From assembly GCA_008828725.1 (NCBI GenBank), contig MEHQ01004105.1:1-64000 (forward strand): a stretch of DNA of 64,000 nucleotides, read 5' to 3'. A program made the translations under genes and the position numbers. Shown here in pieces: positions 21,901 to 33,700 of the stretch. This stretch comes from Saccharina japonica. Its lineage: Eukaryota; Sar; Phaeophyceae; Laminariales; Laminariaceae. The notes below the pieces were generated by a model, which was given only the letters and a program-made list of their open reading frames with translations, made no database searches and was not told the DNA's origin. Numbering within the stretch: the first letter of the stretch is position 1; each line of letters starts with the position of its first letter.

Positions 21901-24900
21901 GCGTACCCCCCCCCCCCCCCCCGAGTAATCTGTCATGTATCGCCAGCAGCGGTACGAGAGTGTTCCGATCCTAGGTAGTTATGTTCACCCGTCACCACCC
22001 TGTTGCCGAACATGGCTTCCTCAGTGGAATACGACCCAGGGACAAGACCGCGTAGAAGCATGGAGAACATGAAATATTATATTTAGTTGGCGTTGCGCGT
22101 TTCGACAACAATAATTGCAAGAGGCACGACGCATGGTGTGCCCAACACAAAAGTGCAGCCGTGCTCCCCGGCAGTAGTCAGTAGTCTATACCGGGTCGCT
22201 GGTTGTTGGCACGGCCGCGGGTAGCGAGTAGGCCACAACAGCAGTGTACACGTGATCATCCAGTAAAAGCGATGTGGTATGCCCAATGCCGATTCAGTAG
22301 TATGCGTTGGAACCTTCGTGGAGCAGTTGTCTCGGATGTATGCGGGAGAACCCCAAAATGCCGTTTCGAGTTCAGCCAAGCTTATTTGTGCGAGTTTTGT
22401 TTGTCTTCACCGCTCGCCGGGGGTCTTGAGAATCGGGAGCTCCGTCATCGATCGCTCTCGCCCACTCCTATCTCCTTCTCCTGCCTATGATGCTGTCTTC
22501 TTGGACAACCTCCACAATCCCAACACTGGCCTTGAGAACCATTCTTCGTTCCGCACGATAATCTTAGAGCTGAAGCTTCAACAACACAACTAGTCGGTCT
22601 GACACCGTTTGAGGTGCTTATTGTCTCGGCGGGCTGCCTGGTCTAACTCAGGAGGCGCGCACACATATACGACCACGACGGGGGTTCCGCCAAGACGTTT
22701 GTTATGTGTGGCAAGTCCATTTTCCGTATGTACCGGTATGCGTAGGCACTGCATATAGTCACCCCAAAACAAGCCAGCGCGCTGGCAAGCGACTTTATTC
22801 AGCCCCTCCGGTAGCAGACAGCCAAATGCAGTCAGCTGTGGACTTTATACGGTGGCCTCTGGCGTGCTCACGAAACGGTGGGTCTGTCGGCCGCCTTAGA
22901 CCCACTGAAACCGACTCGTTTTGCAGTAGCAGGCGTATCACCTTCCCTGACGACATAAGTGCCGACTGACGGGGCGTCGGCCCTGAGCGGGAGAACCAGC
23001 CAATAGGGTATGCCCTTTTCACAGCCTTATCAGGCATGCCCCTTGTCGTTGAATTCACATTCGATTAGTGAAACAGTATATCCATGGGATTTGTTCAGGA
23101 GGTTAGAAGCGCGCTGCGATAGGGGTAGGTACACATTTTCTTGGCTGAAACGGTTTCTGGATGACGGGGCTCCTTAACCCAAATTCGTCGGTCTTTCATT
23201 CTTGTGTCGCCAAATTCATCAGTCAATACTTGAGGCCACGGGATTGATAATCTCGTACGTATAGCACTTTATTTCCCCTCCAAAGTTAGTTTTTGGGGGA
23301 GGTATAGACCTCCATGAAGTGACCACGCCGAGAACCAAAATGGTGAACCTTTACCGTAGCATGCGTCGTTATGTGCATCGCTTTTTCTCATAAGTCAGGT
23401 TTCTGGTTGCGGTGTGTTTTGCTTCCTTACCGCAGGCGAAAGAAACAGTTTTACCACTTGTGAATGTTTTCCCCCCCCCGTGTATACCTCGTGTTTACTG
23501 GTGTGCCCGGTGTATCCAGCAGGGTGTATCGGTGTATGTGATTTGTATAACAGCTAGTACCAGAGAGATGCAAACCCTCGCATCGAGTCAACTAACGTAA
23601 CATCACATCTCCGGCAGATACGTACAGGATATGTACAGAAACGTACCGCAGTAAAAGGGTCCACCCCCACCAGTATGAATAGGTGCCTCGTCTAAATACG
23701 GTATCCAAGTCCCCACCCATCCCAGAAACCAGATAGAGGTGCGTACTGTTCACCCTTACCGCGTGATGCGTCAACCGCCCCCCGGCTTCAGAACCAACTG
23801 CGCCTGGGTCTCCACCTAATAGCTGCCGCCCCTAATAGTTGCCGTTTAATGCTTCCCTCGTTTGCTTCTTCGCCGCGGCACACGCCATCCTGCAGAGTCC
23901 TGTCACATAACTCCTTCACAACGCTACCTCTCGACCTGTTCAAGTCCATGGGCGCTCTGGGCAGTTTGTAAGTGTCGTTTCCAGGGTCTGGGGCTTCATT
24001 GAATGGTACCTGGTACTCCAGGACGCGCGGGTGCCACCGTTCCGGTTAAACCACGATAGTGCACACGACCCCGACGTCTAGGCTTCAAGCAGGTTACCTC
24101 GTGTTGTTTATTGTTCCGGTCGTGTTGGCGATGCCTTCACATTGAATAATATTTTCTAAATCTTACCGCTCAGTACTAATGGTTTTGATCTTGTTAATTC
24201 CTTCACATTCCAAGAACCCTTTCCATACCTTCCCACCGTTCCTCCAAATTTCGTGTTGATCTTGTTTGGAAAGAGAGACTTCCCGATTGGTCAAACATGG
24301 CGAAACATCATGACCCGTGCTACTACGGTCCAGGTGCACCATGTGTTTGCCTTGTAAGGGTGGTCACTTGAGGAGCTATATACCTCACCTTTAACCTGAT
24401 CTTGAAGATAAATAAAAGTGCTATGCATGTACCCACATTAACAATCCGATAGCTTCACTTTACACTGAAACTTTTCGCAACCCAAGGGTGAACGATCGAC
24501 GAGTTTGGGCTACGTGAAGAGCCCGATAATTCAGAACCCGTTTCAGGCCAACAGTGACACCTCTGTCGTAGCACGCCTCCAACGAGGTTTCAGGTTTGAT
24601 ACTCTTCGAACGCATTCTGAAACACGTTGTGTTGACGATGTATTTGGGCGGTCGAGGAACATTGCTGCGATGGTACTGAGCTGACGATATCCAACAGTTT
24701 ACGGACTCGGATAGACAATGTAAATGACACAACCCCAACGTGTGATCCACGCTCTCGTACCAATAAAAAATAATCGGTTGTGTGGCACCATCTATTGGCC
24801 TACTCAGCTTGGAGGGCATCCGAGAAATTCCTCTCGAAATCCCCCCCATCCGATAAAACAGTCCCCCCGGCAACTACCCACGCCCACGCAATACGACACA

Positions 24901-27900
24901 TAATGCTACTGGGGTTTTGTTCAGTAAACGACATTCCTCTTGCAGTACCAAAAGATGAAAACTGCACGTTGTCTTCATATATGGTTCGGCCGGTATGTTT
25001 TCGTTAGTTGGTTTATATCCGTGACACCTCAAAAGCTTGGTCAATCAAACAAACTATTTCTGGCAACTTGAGGCGAGAGTGCGAGAAGCGCGATGAGCCG
25101 GTAGTCGCCTTATCTCATTATAGTCAGTTTAATTTGGGCGTGCGTCGGTATGCCAAAGTTACGATATACGTGGGGAATTTTTCAATGCGTCAGTGTGGTC
25201 AAGAGCGCGAGTTTCCATGGTACAGCGCAGTTCTGATGTAACAACTCTGGTCGATGTCCGCATCGGCTATACCAAAACCAAAATCGTCGAACCTGTCATT
25301 ACTCGAGGTTGTCGTGTGACACCCACAACATTTTAATATCAACCATGCATTGCGAGCTGGTCAGTCTAAGTTGCCAGTTGTAATAGGGCTTGCGTAAACG
25401 CCTGCACAACACCCGCTTCGATACTGGCAAGAACGGTTTTCATGAAGCTCCGTGTACATGTCGGCAAATGGAAGTTCTACTAAACACGAGGTGAATCATG
25501 GCGTATTTTTCTATCAATTCCATTGAGCCATCGCCGAGGGCCCCGCCGAACACACGAAATACCGTTGACCGCGTTCGCTGATGTTCATCGCCGTGCCATC
25601 GTGTTTTGCCGTCGTGACGACTAAGGATTATCATTAACAACAAGCTGGAGATCCTTCCAGCAAACCGCTTCACTGATTTGGAATCGCTGTCATACCTGTG
25701 AGTATCCCAAGCCGACTAATTTAGCGATGTTTGTAAGGGCCCTATGTTCGAGTTGGGTGTGAGCGAACAATCAGTGAAACAGTGTACGCACATACGCACA
25801 ACACTATTGGATGTGGAGTGGCTCTGGCAGAACGGGAAATTATTTCAGAGCGAAACGCGCATGAGGGGATAATCCTCACCGCATCCTTCATCTGAGAGGT
25901 AAACGCCATTCATGGCCGGTCGGAAGTTGTTGAGCGGAGATGGCACTAATCTAAGTGTATCAGTGTTATCTTGCGGCCCATGAGAGGAGGAATTGATAGG
26001 TATTCACCGGTGGTTGCTTACCGACCCGTGCTACGATAGAGGTAGTCCCAGTGACACGTTTTGGCTGAAACGTTTTCTGAACGATCTATTAAAGCCTCCT
26101 TAACCCAAAACCGTCCGACTTTCAGTCTTGTGCATCAAAAATATAAAGGGCATGATTAGGTCATGAGGTTGTTAATCGGGTGCAACTTTTGTTTTCCTCC
26201 GAAAAATGATTTTTAGGTGGTTTATGAAGCTCCTCAAGTGAGGAGCTCAGCAAAAACAAGGTGCACCTCTATCGTAACATGCGTCTACCGTCGTCCCTCG
26301 TGTCTACAAGCTATGCACTGTGTGTAGCGCCCAGGGGGGGGCGATACCAATATTCAAACATTTTCACGATACACGCCCTCAAACGCCGATAACCATACAC
26401 ACCCAAGCTTAGCGAGGTGGCATATTTCTCATCAAGAAGTTGCGAATTATACAATATTCAGGTAGCCCTAACCGACGACTTCCGGGATATGCCCTTCGTT
26501 TCCCACTGTCGGCTGTGCGGAATATCAGAGATCTGAGCGATAACGACATCACCACCATCCACGTGGACGCGTTCGTGGGGTTGTCGGCCGTGGAACTAGT
26601 GTGAGTACCCTGGGCATGGCCCCGTCGGTTTGACCATGCGAACCCAGAAAAACGCGGGGCGCGTTTACGTTTCAAGTGCTGCCTTCGATATCATGGTTGC
26701 CTTTCCATCGGCAGAGAACTCACGTTTGGCCTTGATCTACCTTTTTTCCATGCCAATATCCCCGACTGGTGCTACGGTAGGGGCGGCGCTTTTAAGTCCA
26801 ACATTTTTAGCGGATGAGGGCCACTCCGCCGAGTGACCACCATATTTCTTCGCGGTTTACTAAGTCTAAACGTTTTATGTTGTCGAGATATGCACCACCA
26901 TGGTATGCTTGCTATTTTGCAACAATAACGTATTTTTATGCGTCTCGTTTTGAGTGAGGTACAGAGCCACTCGGCCGAGTGGAGCAAACGTGGTAGTGAA
27001 AGTCAGGCTACCCCTCTTACCGTAGCAGCAGTCCCCCAAATGACATCGCCTCGCGTAATTAACATGACGTATACGTCCGTAAACCTAGAGGATACAGCCG
27101 GCCATATTTCCTGTGCGGGTGGCCGTCCGTCGTGAGCAGACGATGTGGATGCCCGCAGTGTGCACAGCGAGTGGGACTGTCTACTAACCCTCCCAGTCGT
27201 GCTGTGTGCGTGCAAACGGCCTTCTGGCAGCGATAAAAGAAGTGAGAGCATGACACGGGCTAACTACCGTCGACCGTAAAACACCGGCCTTGGTGCGGCA
27301 CCCATGCCCAGTATTACTAAGGAGATTGTAGTATACGCACGTTAACTGAATCACATGTGGGCAAGATCAACCATATCGCCAAGCAAACTTCCTTTGGACT
27401 TGTCTCATCTGAGGGGGCAAACTGGGTTGCGTAAACTTTTGCGAAACGGGGCGTGTGTTATTAGATGATTCTTGTTGGCAGTAACCTTTTGTCGTCACTC
27501 GATAACACGGAGTAATTATCTGTAGCATGCATAGCTTATGTTCAAGACTTAAGCGTTCACCCTCAAATGCAGGTTGTGTCTTGACTGGTCATCAGCAAGC
27601 GAGCGTATAGCGCACACACCAGCTATGCGCTGGTACAAACGCTGAATCTACATCGTTATGACGTGTAGGTGTCGAAGATGGTTTTCACTGACAAGCGGTT
27701 TTGATTCAATCATATTTCCCTCAGCGCCGATGCGTGCGACAATACAATTAGCACGTTTTGGCTGAAATTATGTTCTGAATGATCGGGCGCCTTAATCCAA
27801 AATCGTCGGACTTTCATCCTTATGTAGCATTTGTTGAGTATGATGTACTTTGGCCTGCGTATTGTTCATCGGGTCTACGTACATAATTTTATTTTCCTCC

Positions 27901-30741
27901 GAGTTCCATTTTTTGACGCACTAGTAGTATAGAACTCCTCAAGTGAAGAGCCTCACACAATGTGCTGTACGCAGGTGTACCCCTATCGTAGCATGCATCC
28001 ACCTTCCGCATAAATATTAGTTCCTGGAGAGACACTACGCGTAGAGATATGAAGTACATACATTCCCGCGCTGTCAATAACACGTATGCCTTTCCTACTC
28101 CGCCTCTCTCCAGCTACCTCAAAAGCAACGCGCTGACGACGCTTCCTGCCGGGGTGTTCGAGGACCTCGGGTCGGGCACTGTCCTGCGGTCACTGTGAGT
28201 ACATTCTCGAGAAATTCCCCGGCAGGGGTGACGGCTTATTGTCTGAGCTCCTCACAGTAGAACCTGAGTACTTCACCCGATCAACAACTTTAAAAATACG
28301 TTTGTTTGCACAAAACCGACAGCTTTTTCCGTGCGCTAGCCCTGGAATAAAACACCCTCTAGGTATGGTATCATACTATTGTAGCCGGTAATTGTTCACT
28401 TGAAGACCTCCACCGGTCTCAGTGACAACATATCCCCTCATAAGGCAAAGACTAACCGCAACACCCCTAAATGGTATACCGTGGGATGAGTCTCGATTAT
28501 TGTCCCACAGTAGACATGTTTGTACGTGTTAAGTAGATCGGTAGCGCAGGCGCAAACATTACTACATTTGCGCCCCTCGAAGTGTCGTCTGCGTCCATCT
28601 GTCTTAACGCGGGGAGACCAGACACCCCCGAACCGTCCAAACACTCTGCACGTGCTTCAAACGTATATGCCGTTCGTGCACGTAGGATGACTATCTCAAT
28701 CGTAGTGATTGTCGGCGAGCGCACACCACCGACGTGTCTGTGTGCTAGCATGCCCCTCCACAATACAATTGCAGCGGTGGAATTAACATTGATCCGTTTC
28801 AGCTAACTATCCCCCGCGTTTCTATCATGTGTATGCAAAACCGTATGCCCTCCTCTGTTAGGCATCTGGATGGGAATGGAGGACTTCAGTGCGTCCCCGC
28901 CGTGTAAGTAGTGTGTGCAACGCGTTTCGTGACTTTCTCTTACAAGGAGTACTCGCGTGTTTTTGGTTTCCAGTTTCTATTTGTCTGGTTTATACTATCA
29001 ACAAACAACATAAATCCGTTTAGTTCGGTGACAGTGCGGGCACGTCGGAATCTGCTCGACCTTGCATTTTAAACTGTGCGTCCCGTAACGTCTACAAGAG
29101 GCAAATCCATTTCTAGGTTACGCTACTTGCTCCGCTTGGAGAGCAACCCCCGTGGGCATGAGGCACAACCCAGAAAAAGCGCGAGACAGCGATACAATTT
29201 CACCGACTTCAAATCCCATGTTCGCCTGAACCCACGACCCCCCCACATCCGCGCGTGCCATCAACAATCGCAGTTTCCCTTCCGGCGAGTGGACAGACGA
29301 TACAAGCGCTTACTATTACATTGAGCCTTTGCCTAATACTGCAGGCTTGTGCGGTGAGTATCTGTGGTCGCGCAGGCAGGGGTGTTTTCCTGATTCATTC
29401 CGTAGATGTCAGCGGCGATGACGGTTCATCTACAAACCACTGTGTGCCGATATCTCGCTCTGCCCGACGACCAATAAAACTCCGCGCCTCTTCTGGGATC
29501 AAGGACTCAAAACGCATCCCAGGCGTTTCAAGTAGTTAGTGTTTGCCTTCTGAGTCAATATTTTGTCACTGGGACAGGTTGGGAGGAACTACCCGTTAGT
29601 CTGAAACGTTCACTAGCAGATGCGCTCTAAGACGAGTCCCGAGGAGGGTTTGGCCGGGCGACGCGAAATCACTGCTTCGAAGACGCATGCTACGGTAGAG
29701 GTGCACCTGCATACAGGCCATTTTCTGAGTGTAGCCAGTTGAGAAGCTGTATACCTCAACCCAAACCAGTTTCTGGACAAAACTAAGAGTGCCACCCGAT
29801 GAACAATACCAAGATCTGATTATGCAAAGAGCGAAATTGCAACACCAGAATGGGAAAATCCGACGATTTCGGGTTAACGCGCTCGACCATTCACAAAACA
29901 TTTCAGCCAAACCGTGCTACCTCTATCGGGGCACGCATCCGAAGTCGTTTATCGGGTTGAGTAGTGAGCTTATCGTGGGACGGATGCAGACAAATAAGGC
30001 ACCGACCCTATTCGTGAAGACATCGGTCGACGAGGTGCAGACTTGAGTTCCTTTCTAATGCGGAGGGCGGGCTGGAGAGCGAAGTCGAGAACGAATTGAC
30101 GCAATTTTGTCGATATCTCTTAACGTGGTGGACGATGACCCGATGGCCCGATGACATGATGACGCGCGATATTGCCACTTTCCTTCATCGGTGCCTAACG
30201 TGTTGCGTCGCGCCACATGGAAAGGTCTGTTGACAAAGAACAAACGCCCTGTGGGTTTGCAACAATATGTACCTGGTATATCCATAAATGCCACCCTCTG
30301 TTTCCTGCTGAACCCGCTTATTGCCTAAACAGAATGTTTACCGGCCGACGTGGTTGAATGCGAGGGGGATACCGTTTGCTCTCCTGGGGCAGAGGGATAC
30401 ACCTGTGGAGGTAAGGAGGCCCTTGGGCTGATGTTTCGGTAGGAGGGGTGATAGGTAGGTGCTAGTATTTCAGATGCCCCAAACCACTCAGCCGAACGAC
30501 GACTCTACTACTTTTCATTGGCGTCCCGGAGACACTCGCCAAGTGACGACTCTACTGCTTAACACTCTCGAGAGTTCGATGCCATTTGGTTCAGCGGGGG
30601 GCGTTGCCATGGAGATGTTCTCGTCAGGCCGTGGCCAGGAACACAATTTAAATCGGTTTTCAAGTAACGTACAGAGCCACTCGTCCCATGTAGCGAAATA
30701 AACGCGGAAGTGCAAACGGGCGTATGAACGGAGTACATACG

Positions 30742-30773
<32 letters not shown>

Positions 30774-33700
30774 TACTGCTGCGGACGTCACGCGACTGAT
30801 GCACTGCCGACGCGTGGTTCACTATGGGTAGCACGGTTGTGCCTTGCAAGACAACCATTTCTTCCTGAAGCATTTATTATCGTTGATTGTCACTGACGTC
30901 TGAGCTACGAGATAGAGGGCCCACGTTTTTGGCTGAAACGTTTTCTGCATGATCGGTCTCTCTTAATCCCAACTCGTCGGGCGTATTGGCCTCGTGTTGC
31001 TATGCTTCTAATCAGGGACTCAGGTCAGGCGGCTTGTTCATTTGGCAGCACTTTTATTTTCCGCTAAAACCTATGTTTCACTTAGTATTACAGCAGTATA
31101 GAGCTCCTCAAGTGAGGAGCTCAGAAAGAAAGGTATGGACCGCGTCTATCGTAGCATGCGTCCACTATATTGTTCGATATATATATTGTATCGTACGCCA
31201 AACACGGGTTACTCGTCGGGGTAAAATCGCCCACGTGTCTTAAAAACACTTATGGGTGATATATATGACCTCCTATACTACAATCAAGTGAGGACACTCA
31301 GAGATCATGAGGTGCACTTTTACTCGAATTGCATATGCAGGGTGAGCGCACTGAGTGTACAGCAGAACCTTAAGTACATAGACTGGTGTCCTCGTACCGG
31401 TTGACGTATGAGGACAGGCTCGTTTCTAGTAGAACTCCTCGAGTAGGGCCCGTTGCTAAGGAAACAGAGAAAAGGTCGAGCAACGAAGGGCCGTTTAATT
31501 ACGGTCAAAAGCGTGAGAAGCATCCCGTTCGGCGTCAACCTACCACCATAGCATTTCCTTTGTATTGCATCGATAACACCAGGTATGTGTTGGTATGTAC
31601 CAGGTACGCCCCAGTAACGTCTTCGCATAATCCCCTCGTGATCAACAGCGATCGTCGATAAACATGTGTTTTTCCTTAACAATTCGTGGCCAAACATATA
31701 CCCTTCCGGTGAAACGCAACGAAACGCATGCTCGCCTACACACTGAAGGCATGTCATGCAAACCGGAAACGCCATATTAAAAGCAAAAAAAAACAATATT
31801 TTGTAGGGAATATGCATGGGCACAATGTTCAATTTTGTTACAGGGCCTATAACACTCGCCCCTGTTACACCTGCCCCCCATCGTCTGTTCGCAACATCTA
31901 TCTGTGCTATGTGTTCGCGAACACCTGCATCGGTGACTGCATCGGTGACGCCATTGTCTACATCAAATCCAGTCGAGACAGGTGGGGCCAACATGTGCTG
32001 ACTCCAGCAGTTATTGTGATGTCACAAGCTATCCACATCATCAACGTAAAACACCCCTAATCCCTTCAACAGGTCTGTTCTGTTTATGAAACCACGTCTA
32101 CTCTGGCGAGATAAGTGCAAGGACGCTTATTACGCGTTGCCTGCGTCCAACGCACGGTGGTTAAAAATCCGGATCACAGCCTTTACCACGCGCAGCGTCA
32201 GGCGACGCTCGCAAAACAATATCGCCATAACACATGTCGTTTTGTTTTTATCGGAGAGATTGCAGTGAGCCGTTCGAATCAGAAAGACACAAGATGTACG
32301 TACATGCTTCGTTCCAACTCACCGGCGCGCTCGGGTTCGTTAGCCGCACAAGTTTCCGCTCCAAATTCGCCCGTTCTGCCGCATTTAGTTTATCTTCTAC
32401 GTTCACGTAGCTGTACGGTGCCGCATGTTCATCAGGTGCACTGCAGTGGGAATGAACGGAAGCAATACAACGGACCAGCTCCTCCATCGAGTGCTCACAA
32501 AATATCCGCGTATCTCTGGTAAACCCGCCCCGTCCGGCCGCCACCCCGTCTGTCTGTGATATTGGCGGGTGTTATCGCTGCTGGCATGCTACAGCTTGCA
32601 CCGAAGACAATAATTGCGACATGGAGAAAGACGAATTCTGCTGCCAGGAGCGAAATGTCTGTGAAGTCTTTGTCAGCCTCGCCGGAGCTTGCGGTGAGAA
32701 AACCGAAAGCCATTGTTACACATATACTTCGAAGTATATCCACGCATCCCCTGAACATCGGATAGAGAGCTTTATTTCAATCAGGAAGTTCAGCCTACTT
32801 TAAGCTTAATATGTTTGATTCTCGTTTTGGGATCAATTTTCAGTTTAAAGTTGCTCATGTTTTTACTCGTTGTATCGATGCCTTTTCGCGACACAACAGC
32901 AGCCATTTTAGCGCCATGGTGTTCGAGAGTTGGGAAACAAAGTCGGTATGACTGATCTTTGCGGTAACCTGAAAAAAGTGAGACCTGTTTTTTTTTGTTG
33001 CTTTGTTTATGTTCTCGCACGTCAGATTTGGTCACATATATAAGCGGAATAGTCCCTAAAAATCCCCAAAGTGCGCCTTAGCAACGAACATCAAACTTAA
33101 TAAAAGACCAGTGCCAAATGTTTCCAGGTTTTGTTTTTACATGACATGAAGAGCTCTTGGGGTTCGCCACTCTCGGGGTTCGCCATATTGTTGACCGAAC
33201 ATTTTGTCCGTCCTACCTCGAATCACTAGTGACTGGTTTAGCTGTCGAAGATTTGGTGTGGCGTTAAACCAGTCGCCACTGCAAACCTCCGTGAGTTCGT
33301 AAGGCAGAAACGGCTACCATATAACAAGGGGTGCCCGGAAAAGTCTTTTAGCGACACCCAAGAGAAAAGATAGTGGGCGCGGTAAACAAACCGAGGCGCT
33401 ATGATCACAAGACAATTTCGGAGAAACCAAGCTTGGTTTTCTCGTTTTTTTATTTGTGGGTAATTCGGTTTTAGAGACCCCCCTCCCCCTGTGCGCAAAA
33501 TTGCCCTGTGATCACGGCGCTTTGCATTGTTTCTTGTTGATTCAATCTGGCCAAATCGGTTTTAGTGTGTCGACCGAAGATTGTTCCGAGCGCCTTCGGC
33601 GTAACACAACATATAGCATACCACTCCACACGGTTTTCCACGCCGGTATTCTCGACCGCCAAAAGGCGTTCAACCACAAAGCGAAGCGTCCATGGAAGAA

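Noticed and set aside
31320..31994. 224-codon minus-strand ORF
   Set aside because: No motif, and it overlaps a phase-compatible candidate exon on the other strand; composition is not coding-like along its length.
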